Of a stretch of 64,000 nt of DNA, positions 1 to 8,920 are shown one piece after another. Position 1 is the first letter of the stretch; every line of letters begins with the position of its first letter. The stretch is from positions 1 to 64,000 of the forward strand of contig NZ_JYMR01000053.1 of assembly GCF_000938255.1 (NCBI RefSeq). Reading direction: 5' to 3'. Under the pieces are notes generated by a model. That model ran no database searches. It worked only from the letters and a program-made list of their open reading frames with translations, and was not told the origin of the DNA. Made by a program: the position numbers and the translations under genes. The DNA is from Bradyrhizobium sp. LTSP849 (GTDB taxonomy: Bacteria; Pseudomonadota; Alphaproteobacteria; Rhizobiales; Xanthobacteraceae).

Positions 1-231
1 GACGACCACAAGCCGCTTGCGTCGCAGTTCGGCAACCACCGCCTGCTCATAGCCGCCGCTCGCCTCGATCCCAACCCGCTTGACCTTGTGGCGTTGCAGC
101 CATTCCAGCAGCTCCGTGTAGCCTTCCGGTGTGTTCTCGACCTGGATCCGCTCGGAACTGCCATCGAGCGCCACATCGAGCTTGTGTTTGCCGGTATCGA
201 TCCCGGCACAGATCATGATACGCTTGGCCAT
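1..231 (-). CDS. IS110-family transposase, 5' part only (cut by window edge)
   Basis: The minus strand is open from an ATG at 231 to the window edge, giving the first 77 residues. It shows the start of the DEDD (RuvC-like) transposase fold: GIDTGKHKLDVAL with the first catalytic Asp at residue 12, and IEASGGYE with the Glu at residue 56. IS110 elements move by a site-specific, RuvC/Holliday-like mechanism, usually without terminal inverted repeats. The serine-containing C-terminal domain lies outside the window, so intactness cannot be judged. Confidence 0.85.
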   Translation of the reverse strand, partial: MAKRIMICAGIDTGKHKLDVALDGSSERIQVENTPEGYTELLEWLQRHKVKRVGIEASGGYEQAVVAELRRKRLVVV

Positions 232-570
232 CTTCCTCGACCCTCCCTTGTGAATGCGAACCTGAAGTTCGTTCAACCATGCGGGTCCCGATGAAGTGCC
301 GACCGCGATCTTGCTACGAAACGCAGCCCTCAAGGCTTCGGTGGGCATCGATCCGATCGATCGGCGGCCCAGCTCGGGCGGCCACCCGGGCTGGGCCATT
401 CCTCACGGAACGAGGCCATTCTAATCCGGCGCGCTAATACAAGGGTGGGCAAAGGCGCACTTGCGCCGTGCCCACCATCCCTCCACGATCGCACCAGATG
501 TGGTGGGCACGCTTCCGCTTTGCCCACCCTACCGACTACGCGCTGTTCCGGGTTGACCAAGGAATCTCAG
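232..570. other. Non-coding stretch between IS110 end and ureidoglycine aminohydrolase
   Basis: No convincing gene is seen. The first part should be the non-coding flank of the IS110 element, which in this family can carry a structured guide RNA next to the transposase gene; here that is only a possibility. The second part holds an interspersed palindromic repeat at 443-533. The repeat can be read through by extending the next gene upstream, but that extension is low-complexity translated repeat. Confidence 0.6.
443..533. repeat. Interspersed palindromic repeat, type GGTGGGCAAAG
   Basis: Outer arms GGGTGGGCAAA (443-453) and TTTGCCCACCC (519-529) are exact inverted copies. Inside are GGCGCA/TGCGCC around 454-467 and GTGCCCACC/GGTGGGCAC. 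Elements of this type are scattered between genes in Bradyrhizobium (from general knowledge, not a search). It ends about 40 bases before the start of the next gene, so it would sit in that gene's leader. Confidence 0.7.
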
Positions 571-1368
571 ATGCATCCCACCGATCTGCCTGCCCAACCC
601 GGCGTCGTTCGTCCTGGCGCGATCGGTCACAGCCGCGCAATCGTCGGCCGCAATTTCGCGTTCATACCGCCTGAGGGCGTCTTGAAGAGCCGACTGCCGG
701 CGTGGACGTCAACGACTGTCCGTTTTCTGGCGGCGCCGACGCTCGGGGCCGACTTTGCCCAGTTCATGCTGGAAATCGAGCCCTCGGGCGGCACGGCTCA
801 GCCGATCTGCGTGGACCTTCAGCATTTCTTCTACGTCGTGACGGGAACCGTCGACATAAGCATTGGCACCGAAGCCCCGACCTCGCTTACAACCGGTGCC
901 TTTGCCTATGTTCCGCCGGGCATGTCATTCGCGATGCGCTGCCATCCCACTGCTCCTGCCCGCGTGATCACGGTCAAAAAACGTTATGAAATGGCTGAGG
1001 GCATAGCGGCACCGACGGCCATCATCGGCCAACAACAATCGATGCCGATGACGAACCATACCGGACTGGAGGGGCGCGGCTTCAAGCACCTGCTGCCAAT
1101 GGGCGACCTCCGGTTCGACTTCGAGATGAATCTGATGTTCTTCCAACCCGGCGTCTGTTTTCCAGCCGTCGAGACCCACATCATGGAGCACGGATTGCTC
1201 ATGCTGGAGGGGCAAGGTTTGTATTATCTTGGCGATACCTGGCACGAAATCTGGATTGATGACTTCATCTGGATGGGATCGTTCTGCCCGCAGCAATTCT
1301 ATCCGACAGGTTCGAGCCAGTCGGTCTATCTTTTGTACAAGAACGTCAATCGGGATGTTGTGCTCTGA
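571..1368 (+). CDS. allE: (S)-ureidoglycine aminohydrolase (bicupin)
   Basis: A 265-residue two-cupin protein, close to the 261 aa usual for YlbA/AllE. The enzyme releases ammonia from (S)-ureidoglycine to give (S)-ureidoglycolate in purine/ureide breakdown and is Mn-dependent. The C-terminal cupin holds the expected ligands: E201, H203 and H207 in VETHIMEHG, then Q241 in CPQQFY and K257 in YKNVNRD. The start at 571 gives the family length; upstream in-frame sequence is translated repeat. No other ureide gene is nearby, so it appears to be a single gene. It converges on the desaturase with a 42-base gap. Confidence 0.88.
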   Translation: MHPTDLPAQPGVVRPGAIGHSRAIVGRNFAFIPPEGVLKSRLPAWTSTTVRFLAAPTLGADFAQFMLEIEPSGGTAQPICVDLQHFFYVVTGTVDISIGTEAPTSLTTGAFAYVPPGMSFAMRCHPTAPARVITVKKRYEMAEGIAAPTAIIGQQQSMPMTNHTGLEGRGFKHLLPMGDLRFDFEMNLMFFQPGVCFPAVETHIMEHGLLMLEGQGLYYLGDTWHEIWIDDFIWMGSFCPQQFYPTGSSQSVYLLYKNVNRDVVL

Positions 1369-1410
1369 GGAGTGGCGCGCATCGCCGTCGACCGAGATCG
1401 ATTGCGCGCG

Positions 1411-2589
1411 CTAAATGCCACTCTTCGCTGTCGCGTTGGCCGGTAGAGCCGGACTGGCCAGGAGAAAACCGACAGAGTCGTGCAGGAGCTCGTAGGCACG
1501 GTCGACAATGTCGTCCAAGGATATCGTCTTGGCGAACATGCGCTGCGCTTCGGCCAGCAACTGATCGCGCGTCGGCATGCTCGACAGACGCAAGTCGGCA
1601 CGGTGCTGCAACAGACTGAGCGCGTCCCGGACCGACAATTCGGTCTCATGGATCGACGTTCTGATCGCAAGCGCGATGTGTTCAGGATTAAAGCGAGCGG
1701 CGAGCTGCTCGGCCGCTTGCCTTATCGCGCGTGATCCCAACCGATGCTCGTTGCGCAGAACCTGCACGGGCGGCGACTTCAGATCCCAGACAATCCCGAG
1801 CCAGGACAAGGCAACCAGGGCATAATAAGTGAGATCAATCTCATACCAGCGGAAGCCCTGCCGGGCGCTGGCCTGGTAGGCGTGATGGTTGTTGTGCCAC
1901 CCCTCACCCATCGTCAGCAGCGCGAGCAGCCAGTTGTTGCGGGAGTCATCACCGGTCACGTACCGCGTGCGTCCGTGAACATGTGCGAGCGAGTTGATGC
2001 AGAACGTGGCGTGATACAGCAGCACCGTGCTCCAGAGGAATCCGACCACGAGTCCTGACCACCCGGCAACAAGGAAGCACAGACCCGCGAGCACGACCGC
2101 CGGCAAGAGCTCCAGCCTGTGCAGCCACATCAGCTCGGGATACGAGGCCAGATCCGAGACCTTCACCAGGTCAGTCGCATCGTGCTGCCGATAAAAGATC
2201 CAGCTGACATGGCTATAGAGGAAGCCTTTGTGCCGGGGGGAATGCACATCCTGCGCAGTATCCGAGTGAAGATGATGATGGCGATGTTTGGCAGCCCACC
2301 AGAGAACGCTTTTCTGAGCGCTGCTCTGAGCAAGGAAGGCAAGGATGAATTGGAACACCCGGCCTGTCGCGTATGCCCGATGCGAGAAGTACCGATGATA
2401 TCCGCCAGTGACCCCGAACATGCGCAACCAATACAGGGCGGCACAAATTGCAACGGCTTGCCACGAGACGCCTGTCCAGACCGCCGCGACGCATCCGGCG
2501 TGGATCAATACAAACGGCAGGACCTGCGGATACATGACGTCGTCGTGTTCCTGATCTGATTCCTGGTTTGAATCGATATTGATGGACAC
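1411..2589 (-). CDS. Acyl-CoA/fatty acid desaturase, membrane di-iron type, with long C-terminal tail
   Basis: All three histidine boxes of membrane desaturases are present: HRYFSH (about 65-70), HRHHH (102-106) and HNNHH in GEGWHNNHHAYQ. Hydrophobic segments lie between them. This matches delta-9 type acyl desaturases that introduce a double bond with O2 at a di-iron centre in the membrane. About 120 residues after the third box form a mostly helical, charged tail (PTRDQLLAEAQRMFAKT), longer than usual. I chose the GTG at 2589, which has AGAGG eight bases upstream; the ATG at 2535 is the alternative, and a further ATG at 2754 adds low-complexity sequence. It lies downstream of mfd on the same strand. 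Confidence 0.85.
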   Translation of the reverse strand: MSINIDSNQESDQEHDDVMYPQVLPFVLIHAGCVAAVWTGVSWQAVAICAALYWLRMFGVTGGYHRYFSHRAYATGRVFQFILAFLAQSSAQKSVLWWAAKHRHHHLHSDTAQDVHSPRHKGFLYSHVSWIFYRQHDATDLVKVSDLASYPELMWLHRLELLPAVVLAGLCFLVAGWSGLVVGFLWSTVLLYHATFCINSLAHVHGRTRYVTGDDSRNNWLLALLTMGEGWHNNHHAYQASARQGFRWYEIDLTYYALVALSWLGIVWDLKSPPVQVLRNEHRLGSRAIRQAAEQLAARFNPEHIALAIRTSIHETELSVRDALSLLQHRADLRLSSMPTRDQLLAEAQRMFAKTISLDDIVDRAYELLHDSVGFLLASPALPANATAKSGI

Positions 2590-2806
2590 GCTCGCGACCT
2601 CTGCTGTCTCAATGGGCGGGCCAACCCGCAACCGGTGCAAAAAACCCGCGTCCGGTAAACCAGTCGCGGGTGGATGGATGTCGTTCGGCGGAACTCGACG
2701 AGCCGAACATGGCTGTTGTTCGGTCAATCTGCAAGTGGCCATATGTCGCTTCAACCCAAGTGCGGCGCACCGTTTCGCGCTACGCCGCCTCCGGAATACT
2801 ACGGGC

Positions 2807-5800
2807 CTACGCCGCCTTCTTGCTGTGCGCGAGCTGTGCGAGCTGGCGCATGATCTCCGTGGTGCCGGCGAGCCGTTCTTCCGGCGTCTCCCAGTCCTGG
2901 AAAAACACCACCTTCATGTCGGGCCGCACCTTTGCGGCCTGGCCGTGGCTGCGGATGAAGGTCACCAGGCGGTCGGGATGGGCAAAGGAATTGTCGCGGA
3001 AGGTGATGACGGCGCCCTTCGGACCGGCGTCGATCTTCCCGACATTGGCTTGGCGGCAGAACGCCTTGATCGCGGCGACCTTGAACAGATAGCGCACCTC
3101 GTCCGGCAGCACGCCAAAACGGTCGCGCATCTCGGCGCCAAAGTTCTCGATCTCCTCCTCGCTGTCGAGATCGGCGAGGCGCCGGTAGAGCGACAGCCGC
3201 ACCGAGAGGTCGCCGACATAGTCTTCCGGAATGAGCACGGGCATGCCGATCGTGATCGACGGTGACCAGCGGTCGGCGGCCGGCTCAGACACGCCGGCCT
3301 TGAGGTTGACGATCGCCTCCTCCAGCATCGATTGGTAGAGCTCGAATCCGACTTCGTTGATGTGGCCAGACTGCTGCTCGCCCAGAATATTACCGGCGCC
3401 ACGGATATCGAGATCGTGTGAGGCGAGCTGGAAGCCAGCGCCGAGCGTCTCCAGCGATTGCAGCACGGTCAGCCGGCGCTCGGCCTGCGCGGTGATCTTC
3501 TGCTGCGCCGGCAGCGTAAACAACGCATAGGCGCGCAGCTTGGAGCGGCCGACGCGGCCGCGCAGCTGATAGAGCTGGGCCAGGCCGAACATGTCGGCGC
3601 GATGCACGATCAGCGTGTTGGCGTTGGGAATGTCGAGGCCGGACTCGACGATGGTGGTCGAGAGCAGGACGTCGAACTTGCCGTCGTAGAACGCGGTCAT
3701 GATGTCCTCGATCACTGCCGGCGGCATCTGGCCGTGCGCGACCGCGACCTTCATCTCCGGCACGTTCTTGTCGAGGAAGTCCTTGACCTCGGCGAGGTCG
3801 TCGATGCGCGGCACCACGTAGAACGCCTGGCCGCCGCGATAGCGCTCGCGCAGGAGCGCCTCGCGGATCATCAGCGGATCATGCGGCGCGACGAAGGTGC
3901 GCACAGCGAGACGGTCGACCGGAGGCGAGGCAATGATCGAGAGCTCGCGGACGCCGGTGAGCGCCAGTTGCAGCGTACGCGGGATCGGCGTTGCCGACAG
4001 CGTCAGCACATGCACCTCGGAGCGAAGTGCCTTCAGCCGTTCCTTGTGGGTGACGCCAAAATGCTGCTCCTCGTCGACGATGACGAGGCCGAGGTCGCGG
4101 AACTTGATCGCCTTTCCGAGCAGCGCGTGGGTGCCGACGACAATATCGACCGAGCCGTCGGCGATGCCCTTCTTGACCAGGTTGAGCTCCTTGGCCGGAA
4201 CCAGGCGCGAGGCCTGCGCCACGTTCACTGGAAAGCCCTTGAAGCGCTCGGTGAAGGTCCTGTGATGCTGGCGCGCCAAGAGCGTGGTCGGCACCACGAC
4301 GGCGACCTGCTTGCCCTCGAGCGCCACGGCAAACGCCGCGCGCAACGCAACTTCCGTCTTGCCAAAACCGACGTCGCCGCAGATCAACCGGTCCATGGGA
4401 CGGCCGAATTCGAGGTCCTTCAGCGTGGCTTCGATGGCCCCTAGCTGGTCCTCGGTCTCGTCATAGGGGAAGCGCGCGCAGAATTCATCGTAGAGGCCCG
4501 GCTGCACCGGCAGCTTCGGCGCCTCGTGCAAATGGCGCTCGGCGGCGATCTTGATCAGCTCACCCGCGATCTCGCGAATGCGGTTCTTGAGTTTCGCCTT
4601 ACGGGTCTGCCAGCCTGAGCCGCCCAGACGGTCGAGCTCGACCGTGGTCTGGTCGGAGCCGTAGCGCGACAACAGCTCGATGTTCTCAACGGGGAGGAAC
4701 AGTTTCGCCTCGGCAGCATAATGCAGCTCGAGACAGTCATGCGGCGCGCCGGCGACGTCGAGCGTCTGGAGGCCGATGAAGCGGCCGATGCCGTGATCGG
4801 CGTGGACGACGATGTCGCCGGCCGCCAGGCTCGTGATCTCCGAGATGAAATTGTCGAGCTTGCGGCTGGCCCGGCGCGGCCGCACCAGGCGGTCGCCAAG
4901 AATGTCCTGTTCGCTGATGACGGCGATCTCATCGGTCTCGAACCCGCTTTCGAGGCCTAGCACGGCGAGGATGGTCTCGTTGCGCGGGGTTGCCTGCACG
5001 GTCCGCCAGCTGTTGACACTGGTGGTGTGCGTCAGCTTGTGATCGCGCAGCATCGAGGTCATGCGGTCGCGCGAGCCCTCGGTCCAGAGCGCGATCACGA
5101 CTTTCTTGCGCTGGGCCTGCAAGCCCATCACATGGCCGACGACGGACTCGAACACGTTGACGGTGGTGTCGTTACGCTCGGGCGCGAAGTCGCGGCCCTT
5201 GCGCGCGCCGGCATCGACGACGCTTGTGCCGTCCGCCGGCACGGAAAACTGCGTCAGCCGCGCCAGAGGCACATCGCCGAGGCGCTTGGCCCACTCGTCC
5301 TCGGTCAGATAAAGCCGGTCCGGCGGCAGCGGCTTGTAGATCGCACCGCCGCCCGGATGCTCCATCGCATCGCGACGGGCCTGGTAGTAGTCGACGATCT
5401 GCTTGAAGCGCTCGCGCACGGCGTCCTCGGCCTGCGGCTCGATCGCGACGGCTGCCCCTTGCAGATAATCGAACAGCGTGTCCATCCGGTCCTGGAACAG
5501 CGGCAGCCAGTGCTCCATGCCGGGATGACGGCGGCCTTCGCTGACGGCCTCGTAGAGCGCATCGTCGCGCTCGGGCGCACCGAACTCGGCGACATAGCCC
5601 ATGCGGAAGCGGCGGATGGTGTCGGTGACGAGCTGGAATTCCGAGATCGGGACGAGATCGAGCGAGCGCATGTCGAGCATCGTGCGCTGGGTCTCGGCGT
5701 CGAAGGAGCGGATCGATTCCAGGCTGTCGCCGAAGAAATCGAAACGCACGGGCTGGTCGAGGCCGGCCGGGAAGAGATCGAGGATACCGCCGCGCACGGC

Positions 5801-6325
5801 ATATTCGCCGGGCTCGCGCACGGTCGAGGAGCGATTGTAGCCGTTATGCTCGAGCCAGGCGATGATGCTGTCCATCGGCACGACATTGCCAGGCGCGACC
5901 GACAGCGCCTGCGCCGCAACGAGGTCGCGCGCGGGCACGCGCTGCACCAACGCATTCACCGTGGTCAGCACGATCAGCGGCTTGTCGCTGCCGGTAAGCG
6001 AAGCAAGCCGCGCCAGCGTCGCCAGGCGTTGCGCCAAAATGCCGCCATGGGGCGAGACGCGGTCATAAGGCTGGCAGTCCCAGGCCGGGAATGTCAGCAC
6101 CGGCAAATCGGGCGCGAAGAATTGCAGCGCGCGTTCGAGCTGCTGCATCCGTGCCCCATCCCGGCAGACCACGGCAAGGCTGACGGCCGGCTTCTTCGGC
6201 CGCGCCGCGATGGCGCGTGCGAGATCGGAGATGACGAGACCCTCGGCGCCCTCGGCGACATTGGCGAGCGTCAGCGCGCGGCCGGGCGAGAGCAGCTCGG
6301 CCGGCGACTTCAAACCCGGTTTCAT
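2807..6325 (-). CDS. mfd: Transcription-repair coupling factor Mfd
   Basis: A full-length 1172-residue Mfd. This ATP-driven translocase removes RNA polymerase stalled at DNA lesions and recruits UvrA. It has the UvrB-like N-terminal region, the RNA polymerase interaction domain (about 500-550, starting GDIVVHADHGIGRF), Walker A GDVGFGKT at 650-657, the DEEQHFG box at 751-757, motif III SATPIPRTL, the helicase C half with QLRGRVGRS, and the C-terminal TRCF domain. Its ATG overlaps the sdhE stop in an ATGA, so the two are translationally coupled on the minus strand. Confidence 0.97.
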   Translation of the reverse strand: MKPGLKSPAELLSPGRALTLANVAEGAEGLVISDLARAIAARPKKPAVSLAVVCRDGARMQQLERALQFFAPDLPVLTFPAWDCQPYDRVSPHGGILAQRLATLARLASLTGSDKPLIVLTTVNALVQRVPARDLVAAQALSVAPGNVVPMDSIIAWLEHNGYNRSSTVREPGEYAVRGGILDLFPAGLDQPVRFDFFGDSLESIRSFDAETQRTMLDMRSLDLVPISEFQLVTDTIRRFRMGYVAEFGAPERDDALYEAVSEGRRHPGMEHWLPLFQDRMDTLFDYLQGAAVAIEPQAEDAVRERFKQIVDYYQARRDAMEHPGGGAIYKPLPPDRLYLTEDEWAKRLGDVPLARLTQFSVPADGTSVVDAGARKGRDFAPERNDTTVNVFESVVGHVMGLQAQRKKVVIALWTEGSRDRMTSMLRDHKLTHTTSVNSWRTVQATPRNETILAVLGLESGFETDEIAVISEQDILGDRLVRPRRASRKLDNFISEITSLAAGDIVVHADHGIGRFIGLQTLDVAGAPHDCLELHYAAEAKLFLPVENIELLSRYGSDQTTVELDRLGGSGWQTRKAKLKNRIREIAGELIKIAAERHLHEAPKLPVQPGLYDEFCARFPYDETEDQLGAIEATLKDLEFGRPMDRLICGDVGFGKTEVALRAAFAVALEGKQVAVVVPTTLLARQHHRTFTERFKGFPVNVAQASRLVPAKELNLVKKGIADGSVDIVVGTHALLGKAIKFRDLGLVIVDEEQHFGVTHKERLKALRSEVHVLTLSATPIPRTLQLALTGVRELSIIASPPVDRLAVRTFVAPHDPLMIREALLRERYRGGQAFYVVPRIDDLAEVKDFLDKNVPEMKVAVAHGQMPPAVIEDIMTAFYDGKFDVLLSTTIVESGLDIPNANTLIVHRADMFGLAQLYQLRGRVGRSKLRAYALFTLPAQQKITAQAERRLTVLQSLETLGAGFQLASHDLDIRGAGNILGEQQSGHINEVGFELYQSMLEEAIVNLKAGVSEPAADRWSPSITIGMPVLIPEDYVGDLSVRLSLYRRLADLDSEEEIENFGAEMRDRFGVLPDEVRYLFKVAAIKAFCRQANVGKIDAGPKGAVITFRDNSFAHPDRLVTFIRSHGQAAKVRPDMKVVFFQDWETPEERLAGTTEIMRQLAQLAHSKKAA

Positions 6326-6612
6326 AGATTGCCGTCCGTAATCGGGAACGCCTTGATGCGAACAAACAGCGCGCCGGTGGCATCAGCTGGCAGCACCTTG
6401 TCGCCGATGATGGCGGCATAGAGATCGGGATCAGACTCTTCGAGCAGGCGTTCCAGCTCATCGAGCTCGGCGTCGGACAATTTGCCGATCTCGGCGTCGG
6501 CAAAGCGGCCGAGGATCAGATCCATCTCGCGCGTGCCGCGGTGCCAGCAGCGGAACAGAATCCGCTTGCGGCGGTCGTCCAGCCCGTCACTTGATCGTGT
6601 CGTTCCCGTCAT
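6322..6612 (-). CDS. sdhE: Succinate dehydrogenase flavinylation factor SdhE
   Basis: A 96-residue SdhE/YgfY family protein that helps attach FAD covalently to SdhA. Recognisable features are the RKRILFRCWHRGTREMDLILG block and the helical remainder DAELDELERLLEESD; the HRGTREMD loop corresponds to the family's RGxxE signature. The ATG at 6612 gives the family length; an in-frame ATG at 6720 adds 36 unconserved residues. The stop overlaps mfd by four bases. The sdhE-mfd pair is commonly seen in Alphaproteobacteria. Confidence 0.93.
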   Translation of the reverse strand: MTGTTRSSDGLDDRRKRILFRCWHRGTREMDLILGRFADAEIGKLSDAELDELERLLEESDPDLYAAIIGDKVLPADATGALFVRIKAFPITDGNL

Positions 6613-6758
6613 GTCTCGATTCCAGTCAAACGCCAAAAGCCCGGACGTGCCGGGCCGGCGTGATATAGCCACTCGGACCGCCGGTGTCAGCTCTTTGTTG
6701 CGGCAATTCAGGCCCTCCATGACCGCACCTTCGCTCCGCGAGACGAAAAAAGACGTGG

Positions 6759-6781
6759 ATGCCCGGCATAAAGCCGGGCAT
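6759..6781. repeat. Short REP-like palindrome
   Basis: ATGCCCGGC (6759-6767) and GCCGGGCAT (6773-6781) form a 9-bp hairpin with a five-base loop. The motif, followed by GACC, is common between genes in Bradyrhizobium. It lies in the divergent sdhE/recG intergenic region about 30 bases before recG. A role in transcription is not supported by any T-run. Confidence 0.6.
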
Positions 6782-6811
6782 GACCAGCCGAAACGGTCCT
6801 AGATTCACCTG

Positions 6812-8920
6812 ATGCGCCCCAGCCTGCTCAATCCGCTGTTTGCTCCCGTGACCAGCCTGCCCGGCGTCGGTCCGAAGCAGGACAAGCTGTTGCAGTACCT
6901 GCTCAGCCGCAATGAGACGCCGCGGCTGGTCGACCTGCTGCTGCATTTGCCGAGCCAGGTCATCGACCGCCGGGCGCGGCCGAAGATTCGCGACGCCGTG
7001 CAGGGAACCATGGTGACGCTGGAGGTCACCGTCGACCGCCACCGCCCGCCCCCGCCGCGCAACGCGCGCGCGCCGTATCTGGTCTATGCCAGCGACGACA
7101 CCGGCGATGTCGTGCTGACGTTCTTTCGCGCCAAACCCGGCTATGTCGAAAAGCTGCTGCCGATGAGCGAGAAGCGCTACGTCTCCGGCACGCTCCAGAT
7201 GTATGACGGCATCCCGCAGATCGTGCATCCCGACCGCGTGCTGGACGAGGAGGCGATCTCAAAGCTCTCCGGCATCGATCCCGTCTATCCGCTGACGGAA
7301 GGGCTGGCGATCGGCTCGCTCCGCCGCGCGGTCGCGCAGGCGCTGCAAAAGCTGCCGGCGCTGCCTGAATGGATCAGCCCGGACGTGCTGCGCCGCTGCA
7401 ATTTTCCGCCGGTCGCCGAGGCGCTGCATCGCGTGCATCAGCCGGTCGAGCTCACCGACATCCTGCCCGAAAAGCAGTTCTGGTCGCGCCTCGCCTTCGA
7501 CGAATTGCTCGCCGGGCAGCTCGCGCTCGCCTTGATCCGCGCGCAATTGCGTCGCCCGGCCGGCGTGCGCAACGCCGGCGATGGGCATTTGCGCAGCAAG
7601 ATCATCGACGCCCTGCCCTACGCGCTGACGTCCTCCCAGCGCGACGCGGCCGCGGCGATCGCCAACGATCTGCAACAACCGGTGCGGATGCTGCGCCTGC
7701 TTCAGGGCGACGTCGGCTCCGGCAAGACGGTGGTGGCACTGCTCGCGGCAGCCGCCGTCACTGAAGTCGGCAAGCAGGCCGCGCTGATGGCGCCGACCGA
7801 GATTCTGGCGCGCCAGCACATCAAGACCATCACGCCGCTGGCCGAGCGCGCCGGTATGCAGGTCGCGATCCTCACCGGCCGCGAAAAAGGCAAGGAGCGG
7901 CGCGAGATCATCGAGCGGCTCGCCGCGGGCGATATTGATCTCCTGGTCGGCACCCACGCGCTGATCCAGGACGACGTGATCTTTAGCGATCTCGCGCTCG
8001 CCATCGTCGACGAGCAGCACCGATTTGGCGTGCGTGAAAGGCTCGCGCTGACCTCGAAGGGCGAAGCTGTCGACGTACTGGTGCTGAGCGCAACGCCAAT
8101 TCCACGTACGCTGGTGCTGACCTATTTCGGCGACATGGACATCAGCGAATTGCGCGAAAAGCCGGCCGGTCGCCAGCCGATCGAAACCCGCACCATATCA
8201 ATGAGCCGTCTCGGCGAGGTCACGGACAGCATCGGCCGTGCGCTCGAATCCGGCAAACTGGTCTACTGGATCTGCCCGCTGGTCGAGGAATCCGAGGCTG
8301 AAGGCACCGAACACCTCACCAATGCAACGAAACGTTTCGAGAGCCTGCAAAGGCGTTTCGGCGACCGTGTCGGCCTCGTCCACGGCCAGATGAAGGGCAC
8401 TGAGAAAGATCGCGTGATGGGCCAGTTCGCTGCCCACGAGATCGGGCTCCTGGTCGCGACCACCGTGGTCGAGGTCGGCGTCGATGTGCCGGCGGCGACC
8501 ATCATGGTGATCGAGAACGCCGAGCGGTTCGGCCTTGCGCAGCTGCACCAGTTGCGCGGCCGTATCGGACGCGGCTCAGAGGCTTCGACCTGCCTCCTCC
8601 TCTACAGCGAGCCGCTTGGCGAGATGTCGAAGGCCCGGCTGAAAGTAATCCGCGAGACCACCGACGGTTTCCGTATCGCCGAGGAGGATTTGAAGCTGCG
8701 CGGCGAAGGCGACGTGCTCGGCGTGCGCCAGAGCGGCCTGCCCGGCTACCGCATCGCGCGTTCGGAAGTCCACGGCCAGCTCATCACGCAGGCCCGTGAC
8801 GAGGCGCTGCGCATCATGAAGGACGATCCGAAGCTGAAGGGCGAGCGCGGCGAAGCGCTGCGCTGCCTGCTGTATCTCTACGAGCGGGACGAGGCGATCC
8901 CGCTGATCGGAGCGGGTTAG
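6812..8920 (+). CDS. recG: ATP-dependent DNA helicase RecG
   Basis: A complete 702-residue RecG, which remodels stalled forks and branched DNA. It has the N-terminal wedge/OB domain (about 60-150), Walker A GDVGSGKT at 299-306, the DEQH box at 400-403 followed by RFG, SATPIPRTL, and the C-terminal helicase motifs with QLRGRIGRG. The TRG motif region EEDLKLRGEGD...G is present near the end. Divergent from sdhE-mfd; its stop overlaps the next, opposite gene by four bases. Confidence 0.97.
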   Translation: MRPSLLNPLFAPVTSLPGVGPKQDKLLQYLLSRNETPRLVDLLLHLPSQVIDRRARPKIRDAVQGTMVTLEVTVDRHRPPPPRNARAPYLVYASDDTGDVVLTFFRAKPGYVEKLLPMSEKRYVSGTLQMYDGIPQIVHPDRVLDEEAISKLSGIDPVYPLTEGLAIGSLRRAVAQALQKLPALPEWISPDVLRRCNFPPVAEALHRVHQPVELTDILPEKQFWSRLAFDELLAGQLALALIRAQLRRPAGVRNAGDGHLRSKIIDALPYALTSSQRDAAAAIANDLQQPVRMLRLLQGDVGSGKTVVALLAAAAVTEVGKQAALMAPTEILARQHIKTITPLAERAGMQVAILTGREKGKERREIIERLAAGDIDLLVGTHALIQDDVIFSDLALAIVDEQHRFGVRERLALTSKGEAVDVLVLSATPIPRTLVLTYFGDMDISELREKPAGRQPIETRTISMSRLGEVTDSIGRALESGKLVYWICPLVEESEAEGTEHLTNATKRFESLQRRFGDRVGLVHGQMKGTEKDRVMGQFAAHEIGLLVATTVVEVGVDVPAATIMVIENAERFGLAQLHQLRGRIGRGSEASTCLLLYSEPLGEMSKARLKVIRETTDGFRIAEEDLKLRGEGDVLGVRQSGLPGYRIARSEVHGQLITQARDEALRIMKDDPKLKGERGEALRCLLYLYERDEAIPLIGAG

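Noticed and set aside
445..570. Longer N-terminus for the ureidoglycine aminohydrolase
   Set aside because: The extra 42 residues are translated palindromic repeat and exceed the family length.
5027..6421. A 464-codon plus-strand frame
   Set aside because: Antisense shadow of mfd/sdhE with no protein-like features.
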